DNA of 13,133 nucleotides from Kiritimatiellia bacterium (lineage in GTDB: Bacteria > Verrucomicrobiota > Kiritimatiellia > RFP12 > UBA1067): contig JAFXEA010000387.1 in NCBI GenBank assembly GCA_017521065.1, forward strand, positions 1 through 13,133, written 5' to 3'. Shown piece by piece: positions 1 to 6,364 of this stretch (the first letter of the stretch is position 1; each line of letters starts with the position of its first letter). The notes beneath the pieces were generated by a model that ran no database searches, was not told the DNA's origin, and worked only from the letters and a program-made list of their open reading frames with translations. The translations under genes were made by a program, and so were the position numbers.

Positions 1-50
1 CCCGTATTTCGACGCATTCTGACATACCCCCAAACACAAATTGTCTGTTA

Positions 51-240
51 TAAATGCAAATATCAGCGGAATTACAACCAATTAATCAACAACGGCAACA
101 ATGCGCCACGCCTTCATCAAAAAATGGGGATAGTCCAGACCGCAAATCAACGGATTTTTGGCATAAGTTAAATGCAACAAGGCAAACTAAATGCAAATCA
201 ATAACCTACCTTGCATTTAACCTGCCCATAGTTGCATTTA
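51..240. repeat. Five-copy TAAATGCAA motif array
   Basis: The exact 9-mer TAAATGCAA occurs at 51-59, 169-177 and 188-196. Its reverse complement TTGCATTTA occurs at 211-219 and 232-240. The last four copies form a symmetric arrangement (two forward, two reverse) with start-to-start spacings of 19, 23 and 21 bp, close to two helical turns each. This pattern fits cooperative binding sites of a DNA-binding protein that places dimers on one face of the helix. It could regulate a leftward gene beyond the window edge. Iterons or IS-end binding sites are alternatives. The repeats are read directly; their role is inference. Confidence 0.6.
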
Positions 241-312
241 CTTTGTCCGGCGACCGAAAAACAAAAAACCACGCGCTCGACCCGCCCTGCCGACTTTGCC
301 ACTTTGTGTTTG

Positions 313-367
313 GGACATGTACTTTCAGCCCATGTCCACATGGGCTGCGCAAAAAACGAATGTGGAC
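313..367. other. Overlapping, mutually exclusive hairpins after the SLC12 gene
   Basis: Three inverted repeats share bases. GGACATG (313-319) pairs with CATGTCC (331-337). The arms 326-335 and 338-347 form a near-perfect palindrome (CAGCCCATGT / ACATGGGCTG). GTCCACA (334-340) pairs with TGTGGAC (361-367). Only one of the overlapping stems can form at a time. In the minus direction the first structure lies about 20 bases after the SLC12 stop codon and contains a T6 stretch in its loop. No stem is followed by a T-tract in the right place, so this is not a textbook intrinsic terminator. It may be a transcript-end stabiliser, an attenuator or a weak terminator. Confidence 0.4.
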
Positions 368-384
368 TTCAACTGTTGATTCCC

Positions 385-2580
385 TCACCTGAAGATACCG
401 TCAAAATCCACATCTTCAGAGGCGCAGGCGAACACCGTCTGCGGAATGGCATCCTTCACTGCGCGAAGTGCGGTCAGATAGCCGGAATAGGTCTCCGCGG
501 TCTCTCCCTCACCCGGATGACGAAGTCCCATCAGCACAAGCGAAGAACCGGACGACACCTCCGCCATCTTTGCACCCGCCCCCTTCTCGCTCTGCGGAAT
601 CACCACAATCTCGGCCGAAATGCGAGCCCTGTCCACAAGCGCCGCAATCCGGTTGCGGACATCATCGAGTTTTTCGTCTGGTTCGACAATGTGGCACATG
701 CGCAGTTTCGGGACACTGCCGGTGAACCTGTTTGACCTCACGACAAGCCACGCAAGCGCAAGCATGAACGATGCGTTCAAGCCTTTGCCTCGCCACCATA
801 TGTCAATGAAACCACTTCCTTGACCTCCGACAAGGAGCGCACCTTCAACCTGCGGGACGACGATCACATTCCGGTGGCGTTCCGCAAGCAGAATCATCAC
901 TTCGGCAAGATCAACATCCCCAAGATCGCCAAGCAGAACGGTGTTCGGTTCTAGCGGCCCGTATCCATAAGTCTTTATAAGCTCGCACATCCCCTCTTTC
1001 GTCCCGGCTGACGGATGTATCCTTATCTGGGCGTCGATACGCCGCCTGTCGAGCCAGCTGCGCAGCGCCGAAGATATCTCCGCACTTCGCGCCGGAGTAC
1101 AGGATACGGACGGCACCACTACGGCAAACGTCGAATAGCCCATCGAGCCGGTCAGCGCACGGGCGAGATCGACAATCCGGGGACGTCGTTCAGGCGCGCC
1201 GGAGAGAACAAGCAGGTTCGGACGCCACGCGTGCGCCTCTGCATGACGCCGGTTCAGGACACGAAGGGCGAGGTGCACGGCATACATAAGAAGTCCGGTG
1301 CGCATATCGCCCCAGCGCGATTTCATGACCCGGCGCGACATCACCCACCAGATACCACCGATGCACACGGTGGCAACGAAAGTAGCGCCGGGGCTTATCA
1401 TAATCATCATTCCGGTGCAGCCCGCAAAACCAAGAAACGACAGTACAGGCGAAACCCGGAACGTCGGTCGCCATGACGGATTTGCGAGCAGTGCCTCGAA
1501 ACCTGATGAAAGGTTGAGAAGCGCATAGGCGGTAAGATTGAATATCGTAAGCACCGGTGCTATCACGTTTATGTTTCCGAACCATATGCCGACTGCGGCA
1601 AGCGACATCCCGAGGAGCGACGCCAGCCGCGGATCGTTCGTGGCTCCATAGCCGCGCCCGATGATAGACGGAACGGCGCGATCCTGGGCGAGAGCCTGAA
1701 GGGTTCGCGGCGCAGCAAGGAGCGACCCCAAGGCACTTGAAAGGGAAGCAGCCCACACACCCGCAACAATCAGCCACGGAATTCGCGCGCACCGCTGCAT
1801 TATCATCGGATCGCTTAGAAGAGCCGAACGGTCGGAGACAAAGCAGTGCAACCCGACAGGAACCGCCATGTACACAACCCACCCGACAAGAACCGCCGCT
1901 ATTGTCCCAAGAGGGAGCGATCGGGAGGGGTTCTTCAAGTCGCCAGACATCCCGACTCCGGAAAGGATACCCGTCACAGCCGGGAAGAACACCGCAAGAA
2001 CATGCCAGAAATCAGAAAAACTGTCACCTGTGCCAGCGGATGAGATCGATGCTCCAACCGGGGTACCGCCGGTGAAGAACGAAACGAGTGAAAGGACGAT
2101 AAATGCCATGATGACATATTGGCTCTTTAGCGCGATATCTGCTGAGAACGCTGCGACCGCAGACAGGAAAAGGAGAACGCCCAATCCGATTAGCCTCGGA
2201 TCAAGCCCCCCGATCTGCGGAAACGCCAGCAGGAAGGATTCGGTGAAGCCCACCACATAAAATGCTACCCCTACCGCCTGCGAAAGAAAGAGCGGAATGC
2301 CGATCGCCGCCCCAATCTCCACGCCAAATGATCTGGACACCATGAAATACGCGCCGCCACCCTTCACCTGCATATTTGTGGCAAGCGCGGATATGGAAAG
2401 ACCGGTCAGAAAGGTTATCGCGCTCGAAAGGGTGACGATTGTCAGGGTTTTGACAAGCCCAACAGAGCCAAGTACCCACCCGAAGCGCAGATACATGACC
2501 ACGCCGATGATGGTGAGTATGCTTGGGGTGAACACCCCTTTGAACGTTCCAAAGCCGTAGCCTCTGGATTCGTTGTTCAT
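385..2580 (-). CDS. SLC12-type cation-chloride cotransporter homologue (APC superfamily)
   Basis: This 731-aa integral membrane protein belongs to the cation-chloride cotransporter branch of the APC superfamily, whose members couple chloride with Na+ and/or K+ across the membrane. Residues 18-35 (TPSILTIIGVVMYLRFGW) carry the hallmark of transmembrane segment 1. FFP-TGILSG-GMSGDLKNPSRSLPLGT at about 198-226 matches the family block around segment 6. APRTLQALAQD (290-300) matches the next conserved loop. About twelve hydrophobic segments fill residues 15-415. The soluble C-terminal half (about 440-731) opens with WRPNLLVLSG-P--RP, which matches the C-terminal domain of eukaryotic NKCC/KCC proteins. 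The ATG is preceded by AGGGTG four bases upstream and lies 11 bp after the stop of the XRE gene, so the two are co-transcribed. The ion specificity cannot be read from the sequence; an amino-acid permease role is less likely given these blocks. Confidence 0.88.
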   Translation of the reverse strand: MNNESRGYGFGTFKGVFTPSILTIIGVVMYLRFGWVLGSVGLVKTLTIVTLSSAITFLTGLSISALATNMQVKGGGAYFMVSRSFGVEIGAAIGIPLFLSQAVGVAFYVVGFTESFLLAFPQIGGLDPRLIGLGVLLFLSAVAAFSADIALKSQYVIMAFIVLSLVSFFTGGTPVGASISSAGTGDSFSDFWHVLAVFFPAVTGILSGVGMSGDLKNPSRSLPLGTIAAVLVGWVVYMAVPVGLHCFVSDRSALLSDPMIMQRCARIPWLIVAGVWAASLSSALGSLLAAPRTLQALAQDRAVPSIIGRGYGATNDPRLASLLGMSLAAVGIWFGNINVIAPVLTIFNLTAYALLNLSSGFEALLANPSWRPTFRVSPVLSFLGFAGCTGMMIMISPGATFVATVCIGGIWWVMSRRVMKSRWGDMRTGLLMYAVHLALRVLNRRHAEAHAWRPNLLVLSGAPERRPRIVDLARALTGSMGYSTFAVVVPSVSCTPARSAEISSALRSWLDRRRIDAQIRIHPSAGTKEGMCELIKTYGYGPLEPNTVLLGDLGDVDLAEVMILLAERHRNVIVVPQVEGALLVGGQGSGFIDIWWRGKGLNASFMLALAWLVVRSNRFTGSVPKLRMCHIVEPDEKLDDVRNRIAALVDRARISAEIVVIPQSEKGAGAKMAEVSSGSSLVLMGLRHPGEGETAETYSGYLTALRAVKDAIPQTVFACASEDVDFDGIFR

Positions 2581-2591
2581 GAATCACCCTT

Positions 2592-3041
2592 TCAAGTTAT
2601 GTATCTTGAACCGCACATAGTGCAGCAAGCACCCTCATTAAGCGCCGCTCCACAGGAAGGACAACGCTTTTCGAGCACTTCACCGCAATGGGCGCAATAT
2701 ATTCCCTTCTGCAGGGTTATTCTGTAGAAACTGCGCCCTCCCACGGTGTATGGAGAGTTGGATGGACATTCACAATCCGGACAATACCCAACAGAAACGG
2801 AAACTTCGGCGGGTTTTCCCGAGTTTTCCTCTTCATCCTGAAGTTTTTTGATATCGATACCAAGCCGCTTCGCGATTCTGGAAACATATTCCTCTGAAAG
2901 CTTCGTGGCGTTACCACGCTCAAACATGGAGATTGCTTCCTGATGACATCCGATCTCATCCGCCAGAACGGACTGCGACAAGCCAAGGGCGCGACGTGCG
3001 TCCTTGAAAGCCTGACATATAGTCTTTGATACGTTCTGCAT
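2592..3041 (-). CDS. XRE-family regulator with C-terminal double zinc ribbon
   Basis: This is a predicted 149-aa cytoplasmic DNA-binding protein. Residues 6-66 form a Cro/C1-type helix-turn-helix (AFKDARRALGLSQSVLADEIG, then HQEAISMFERGNATKLSEEYVSRIAKRLGI). A short acidic linker (about 68-80) follows. The C-terminal part has four Cys pairs: C87/C90, C116/C119, C127/C130 and C140/C143, which is a double zinc ribbon. The ATG at 3041 is chosen over the upstream ATG at 3062 for two reasons. GGAG lies seven bases before 3041, and the predicted promoter would start transcription downstream of the 3062 codon. It heads an operon with the SLC12-like transporter, so it may control that gene and itself. 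The zinc ribbon could sense metal or redox state or mediate protein contacts. The ligand is unknown. Confidence 0.85.
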   Translation of the reverse strand: MQNVSKTICQAFKDARRALGLSQSVLADEIGCHQEAISMFERGNATKLSEEYVSRIAKRLGIDIKKLQDEEENSGKPAEVSVSVGYCPDCECPSNSPYTVGGRSFYRITLQKGIYCAHCGEVLEKRCPSCGAALNEGACCTMCGSRYIT

Positions 3042-3048
3042 CTGATTT

Positions 3049-3052
3049 CTCC
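3049..3052 (-). promoter_or_regulatory. Ribosome binding site that sets the XRE gene start
   Basis: GGAG on the minus strand lies seven bases before the ATG at 3041. The alternative in-frame ATG at 3062 has only AGGA four bases upstream and overlaps the predicted -10 region. Confidence 0.6.
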
Positions 3053-3062
3053 AACGCCGCAT

Positions 3063-3091
3063 ATTATCCTATAACCTTGAGTTTATATCAA
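3063..3091 (-). promoter_or_regulatory. Sigma70-type promoter of the XRE-SLC12 operon
   Basis: Read on the minus strand, TTGATA (3086-3091) and GATAAT (3063-3068) are separated by exactly 17 bases. Each hexamer differs from the bacterial housekeeping consensus at one position. Transcription would begin near 3056, giving a leader of about 15 nt that contains the GGAG ribosome site. The TTATAAAC repeats sit immediately upstream of the -35 element, suitably placed for an activator or an autoregulator. Confidence 0.6.
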
Positions 3092-3099
3092 CCCCTAAC

Positions 3100-3159
3100 T
3101 TATAAACAGTTATGCACAGACTTATAAACTTATTGAGTTATAAACAGGTTATAATAACT
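3100..3159. repeat. TTATAAAC repeat cluster (possible operator)
   Basis: TTATAAAC occurs at 3100-3107, 3122-3129 and 3138-3145. An imperfect GTTAT-A-ATAAC palindrome lies just beyond, at about 3149-3159, and TTATGCACA lies between the first two copies at 3110-3118. The cluster directly abuts the -35 element of the XRE promoter. Autoregulation by the XRE protein is the simplest reading. Resemblance to DnaA boxes (TTATNCACA) is strict for only one copy here. Confidence 0.5.
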
Positions 3160-3202
3160 TGTTCATAACTCCTATAACATCTCATCACCCACCACACAAA
3201 AC

Positions 3203-3227
3203 GAGAATTCACTTCGGATTAATTCTC
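3203..3227. repeat. 25-bp inverted repeat, copy 1 (GAGAAT-N13-ATTCTC)
   Basis: GAGAAT (3203-3208) and ATTCTC (3222-3227) are complementary arms around a 13-base centre containing CTTCGGA. The arm length, spacing and centre match copy 2, 89 bp away. The arms could be a dimeric protein site or a 6-7 bp RNA stem. Confidence 0.6.
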
Positions 3228-3291
3228 AAGATTATGTACGGATGGAATCCATATGCGCAAGTTGTTTTTTACTAACGGACAACGAACCGAT

Positions 3292-3316
3292 GAGAATATG
3301 CTTCGGACTGATTCTC
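3292..3316. repeat. 25-bp inverted repeat, copy 2 (GAGAAT-N13-ATTCTC)
   Basis: GAGAAT (3292-3297) and ATTCTC (3311-3316) flank a 13-base centre containing CTTCGGA. The shared pattern of both copies is GAGAAT-NNN-CTTCGGA-NTN-ATTCTC. The six bases outside the arms are not conserved, apart from AA after the right arm, so the 25-bp element itself appears to be the conserved unit. Confidence 0.6.
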
Positions 3317-3441
3317 AACTACTCGACTGTCAAATAATAACGAGGCAGTATGAAATTCTGCCGCAGATGGGATGAAGGCTTGATAGAAACATAGATAAAT
3401 TCTAAAATCAGCAAATACAGACCGTTAATGGCACTCTTTAT

Positions 3442-3455
3442 GGGGTCTTGACCCC
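3442..3455. repeat. GGGGTC-TT-GACCCC palindrome (REP-like)
   Basis: The arms GGGGTC and GACCCC are perfect complements around TT. On the + strand the hairpin is followed by GTTTCT, and on the minus strand by ATAAAG, so neither side has a proper terminator T-tract. Small GGGGTC/GACCCC palindromes are a common shape for REP elements mobilised by RAYT transposases. No such transposase is in the window, so this assignment is a guess. Confidence 0.35.
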
Positions 3456-3542
3456 GTTTCTCCGGCACTGATGCTCCGTGACAAAATCCGGCGGAAATCC
3501 TTGCCGCATTTCTCAGCCTGCCTTTGTCCGATACGGAACGAC

Positions 3543-3565
3543 AAAAAATCTGCTGCGAAACAGCA
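3543..3565 (-). terminator. Weak intrinsic terminator, distal end of the hydrolase operon
   Basis: On the minus strand a 5-bp stem (TGCTG / CAGCA, loop TTTCG, 3551-3565) is followed after two bases by TTTTTT (3543-3548). It lies about 100 bp after the GH39-like stop codon. The stem is short, so this may be a back-up to the hairpin at 3602-3627. Confidence 0.4.
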
Positions 3566-3568
3566 CGG

Positions 3569-3592
3569 CAACTGTTGATGCAACTGTTGATG
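3569..3592. repeat. Perfect 12-bp tandem duplication (CAACTGTTGATG x2)
   Basis: CAACTGTTGATG is repeated head to tail at 3569-3580 and 3581-3592. Its first 11 bases also occur once at 370-380, just after the SLC12 stop codon. Each unit contains the small inverted repeat CAAC-T-GTTG. Confidence 0.6.
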
Positions 3593-3601
3593 GAGAATTA
3601 A

Positions 3602-3627
3602 AATGACACGCGTCAGATGCTGTCATT
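3602..3627 (-). terminator. Candidate terminator hairpin after the GH39-like gene
   Basis: AATGACA and TGTCATT form a 7-bp stem around a 12-base loop, which can add two further G-C pairs. On the minus strand it is followed by TTAATTCT. It begins 38 bp after the stop codon at 3666, the expected place for an operon end. The T-tract is interrupted, so strength is uncertain. Confidence 0.45.
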
Positions 3628-3665
3628 ATGCACAGTCATCATTCCTTGTAAGATTCTCAAACATT

Positions 3666-5225
3666 CTAGCGCCATTCTAAAATCACAAATGAATTGGGCT
3701 GCATATAAATCGATGCGGAACCATCTTCCTGTACATCAACAGAGACCTCCGTATAGGTTCTAGCGGAATCCGTTAGATGACAACGCGCATTCCCAAGCGA
3801 CACCCCCAGAACAGATACCGTCACTTTGGCTACATCAGTCACATTGTTGTCATCAGAATACCTGACAATTATCACCGCACCGGAGCCATCGGTGCCTTTT
3901 GCTGCCACCGCACGAAAACTTCCATGTGGTCTACCATCCATACTTTTGAACACCGTCCCTGTGTTTGCGCACACCTCATTCTCTCGCCCTTCATGAATTG
4001 AGACTGCAACCTGCGTTCCATAATCAATCAGTTTAGACCATGCATAAAACGGATAATAACCCTTCAACGGCAAATAAGAAGGTCTTGCAAACATGTTGTT
4101 CATATCCGTATTAATTCGCGCATCATAGAACATCAACATATCAACCGGCGCCGATTGGCAATCTACCATAGCTGCCATGATGAATGCAGCCCCTTTTTGA
4201 CAAAAGCGACCTGATTCCACCTCTAATGAATACACCCAATCATCAGACCATCCTTTCACATAATTCCATTCATTAAGTATCGACTCCGATTTTTTAAACC
4301 CGTATCTATTCATCATATCACGAATCAGGATCGCTCTTTTGGTGATTCGCTTCGGTTCCGTGGCATAGATATGCCATGAAAAGAAATCAAGTGGCACTTT
4401 GTGACTTTGACAATAAGAAAGGAAACGTTCACCCCACGTCAGATCTTGTGCCAGCGCAGGTCCACCTATCCTCAGCTCAGGGAACTTCGCTTTAAGGTGT
4501 TTCGCCGTCGTCTCATAGAGATTAAAGAAGTTTGTTACGGTTCCTCCCCAGCAACGAGGATTGCGAGGAAGTCTCACTTCGCTCTCACTTGGATCAAGAT
4601 CAGGTTCATTCCATATCTCCCAGTAGACTATATTAAACTGATTTGACCAGATGATACCTTTGGTCGTCCATTCTTTATCCGTATTCCACCCCCAACCTTC
4701 GTTATAATGGCGAACAACATTTTCGCAAATGCGCGCCCACTTGCCATAATCTTTTGGCGGTATGACTCCATATTTTTTCGGACCATGCTCTATACTTTGA
4801 CCAAGGCGGAAAAAGACCTCAGTTCCAGCCCGGCGAATACTGTCCAAATAATGGTCCGTAAAAACAAAATCATAATTCTTTGGATCCATTTCATCAGCAT
4901 CAAAATTCGGGAACAACGCATTGATGTCACCGACATGCGCCCCTCCATATCCAGAACAGAGAGCCGCGTCATGGGTACGGGCAAAAGGTATCCTAGCCGC
5001 CTTATAGTCCCTAAAATTGCCGCGTTTCTGATCTCCACCCGGTTTCTTCACCGTCGGACCATTATTGACTGCGTGCATAAGCTTTACAGTCCCTATCTCC
5101 TGCGCTATGTCCACAACAACGCCCGCCGTTGCCGCTGGTTCTGCGGCCATCAATGCAATGCCCGTCATCCCTGCCGCAAATGACCAAGCTCCACGAAAAA
5201 TCCAAGTTGACTTTATCTTATTCAT
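3666..5225 (-). CDS. Secreted clan GH-A glycoside hydrolase, GH39-like
   Basis: This 519-aa protein has a (beta/alpha)8-barrel signature of clan GH-A, closest in feel to GH39 (beta-xylosidases and relatives). WNEPD supplies the acid/base at E207. ILNEWN supplies the likely nucleophile at E319. The 112-residue spacing fits strands 4 and 7 of the barrel. FSWHIY (about 282-287) is typical of substrate-binding residues in the clan. A hydrophobic N-terminus ending in LMAAEPAATAG suggests a signal peptide. Residues from about 420 form a beta-rich C-terminal domain. The ATG at 5225 is preferred over an upstream TTG because AGGAGG lies nine bases before it. It is last in the operon, 55 bp after the GH43 gene. 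Substrate is probably a beta-linked xyloside or another plant or host glycan; GH39 assignment is moderate, clan assignment strong. Confidence 0.75.
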   Translation of the reverse strand: MNKIKSTWIFRGAWSFAAGMTGIALMAAEPAATAGVVVDIAQEIGTVKLMHAVNNGPTVKKPGGDQKRGNFRDYKAARIPFARTHDAALCSGYGGAHVGDINALFPNFDADEMDPKNYDFVFTDHYLDSIRRAGTEVFFRLGQSIEHGPKKYGVIPPKDYGKWARICENVVRHYNEGWGWNTDKEWTTKGIIWSNQFNIVYWEIWNEPDLDPSESEVRLPRNPRCWGGTVTNFFNLYETTAKHLKAKFPELRIGGPALAQDLTWGERFLSYCQSHKVPLDFFSWHIYATEPKRITKRAILIRDMMNRYGFKKSESILNEWNYVKGWSDDWVYSLEVESGRFCQKGAAFIMAAMVDCQSAPVDMLMFYDARINTDMNNMFARPSYLPLKGYYPFYAWSKLIDYGTQVAVSIHEGRENEVCANTGTVFKSMDGRPHGSFRAVAAKGTDGSGAVIIVRYSDDNNVTDVAKVTVSVLGVSLGNARCHLTDSARTYTEVSVDVQEDGSASIYMQPNSFVILEWR

Positions 5226-5234
5226 ATACCGAAT

Positions 5235-5240
5235 CCTCCT
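5235..5240 (-). promoter_or_regulatory. Ribosome binding site that sets the GH39-like start
   Basis: A perfect AGGAGG on the minus strand lies nine bases before the ATG at 5225. The longer frame would begin with TTG at 5258 and translate through this site. Confidence 0.75.
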
Positions 5241-5280
5241 TCTCTCCTTATTGCACAACTTTCCCCATCATTGAACAGCA

Positions 5281-6333
5281 TCATCTGAAAATGCAGTTCT
5301 TTTGAGGTTTGCCATTGTTACCAAAATAAGGCCATCCCCCTTCATCCCAAAATATCTCCTGCAAAAACAAAGGACGGGGGACATATCCCGGCTTTCCCCA
5401 GACAGTCGTCTGTTGTTCGCGAGCCTTACATCCTGTCCAATGGCAATGGTAGAATACATATGTCCTTCCCGTTATGGATGTGAATATTTCGCCATTATGG
5501 CCAGGGCCAAAAAACTCATCGCCCTTTTCGCTTTGCAGGATTACAGTTCCGTATCCTTTTCCTAACGGGCGACCGCTACGGTCAACGAACTTCCCATCCA
5601 AAGTCTTAGAACGTCCAACCACTACCCGATATGTATGGTTCTGCCAATTCCCCATACTTACGAACAGATACCACCACCCATCACGGAAATAAAGATAAGG
5701 CGCCTCCGTTGAGCCAGCACCAAACCGCTCATCTCCCTTCATTGGCTTAGGCTCGCCCAACACAATTCCAGCCACATGCTCAATCTTGGCGCCAGGTTTT
5801 CTGAAACGTCCGTCAGGTGTAAGTTCCAACCGCCGGACATCGCCATGTCCGAAAAACAGCCATGTTCTATCAGAGTGGATATCCTTCACCACTTCAGCAT
5901 CGATCACCTCAAATCGTCCTTCCTCCTCGCTACGCAAAATGATGTTTCGGTCCGTAAAAGGACCATCTGGATTCTTGGAACGATATGCAATTATAGCCGT
6001 ATGCGCACCTCCATTATGCACTGTCATATACAGATTGTACCAATCCCCAATTTTTATTACATCTGGAGCCCAGACATGCGGCCAAGACTGCTTTATCCAG
6101 TCATATTCTGCAGGCTCAAGAAGGATACGCTCCGTATCTTCCCAGTGTACTAGATTACGACTTTTGAGAATCCGCTGACTTGTCGATGCCGCATACCAGA
6201 AATCCCCGCCTCTCCATACAGTTGGATCAGGATTGTCATGAGGCCATATCGGATTGATGTATTCAATGCCATTTACCGCCGCCAATAAGCTCCCAGCAAC
6301 AGATATCATCAACAACAGGTTCAACTTCATCAT
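5281..6333 (-). CDS. Secreted GH43 glycosidase (arabinanase/xylosidase family)
   Basis: This 350-aa five-bladed beta-propeller hydrolase belongs to family GH43, which cleaves alpha-L-arabinose or beta-xylose linkages by inversion. The three acidic residues of the family are visible: D36 in DNPDPTV (base), D145 in VIDAEVV (pKa modulator) and E210 in GSTEAPYLY (acid). H279 in FGPGHNG is the usual metal-ligand histidine of arabinanase-type members. An N-terminal signal peptide (LLLMISVAGSLLAAVNG) points to export. Two adjacent ATGs (6333 and 6330) follow AGGTAGG; 6330 has the better spacing, so the true start may be one codon later. It lies 31 bp after the PATR/discoidin gene and 55 bp before the GH39-like gene. 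Subfamily and exact substrate cannot be fixed by eye. Confidence 0.88.
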   Translation of the reverse strand: MMKLNLLLMISVAGSLLAAVNGIEYINPIWPHDNPDPTVWRGGDFWYAASTSQRILKSRNLVHWEDTERILLEPAEYDWIKQSWPHVWAPDVIKIGDWYNLYMTVHNGGAHTAIIAYRSKNPDGPFTDRNIILRSEEEGRFEVIDAEVVKDIHSDRTWLFFGHGDVRRLELTPDGRFRKPGAKIEHVAGIVLGEPKPMKGDERFGAGSTEAPYLYFRDGWWYLFVSMGNWQNHTYRVVVGRSKTLDGKFVDRSGRPLGKGYGTVILQSEKGDEFFGPGHNGEIFTSITGRTYVFYHCHWTGCKAREQQTTVWGKPGYVPRPLFLQEIFWDEGGWPYFGNNGKPQKNCIFR

Positions 6334-6364
6334 TTACCTACCTTTCATATTCATTTGCAGAACG

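Larger units (their letters stand above)
1..384. other. Non-coding region downstream of the SLC12 gene
   Basis: I see no convincing gene here. The open frames over this stretch have no family resemblance, no good ribosome binding site and low-complexity composition. The region holds an array of TAAATGCAA motifs (51-240) and a set of overlapping hairpins (313-367), both listed separately. At the far left, ATG codons on the minus strand at 25 and 17 could begin a gene running off the window. A GGGGG run lies 8 bases before the ATG at 17, but only a few codons are visible, so no gene is called. Confidence 0.6.
3063..3665. other. Repeat-rich 600-bp intergenic region between the two operons
   Basis: No gene is supported here. 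The region contains, left to right, the XRE promoter, a TTATAAAC repeat cluster, two matched 25-bp inverted repeats, a GGGGTC/GACCCC palindrome, and two terminator-like hairpins for the operon arriving from the right with a 12-bp tandem duplication between them. Each is listed separately. A minus-strand frame is open across about 3340-3560 but has no usable start codon, no ribosome site and no recognisable motif, so it is not called. The stretch 3317-3441 shows nothing I can interpret. Confidence 0.7.

Noticed and set aside
54..735. Plus-strand open frames of 112 and 167 codons at the left end
   Set aside because: They lack ribosome sites and family motifs. The second largely overlaps the SLC12 gene antisense, and the first covers the TAAATGCAA array.
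1190..1882. A 230-codon minus-strand frame
   Set aside because: It lies in another frame inside the well-supported SLC12 gene and is rich in Arg, Cys and Ser as expected of a GC-driven shadow.
3100..3634. DnaA-box-like 9-mers (TTATGCACA at 3110-3118 and 3626-3634, TTATAAACA at 3100 and 3138) suggesting a replication origin
   Set aside because: Only two copies match the TTATNCACA form and they are 500 bp apart. No dnaA, dnaN or replication gene is near. The cluster is better explained as promoter-proximal operator repeats. Strand-skew analysis of the full replicon would decide it.
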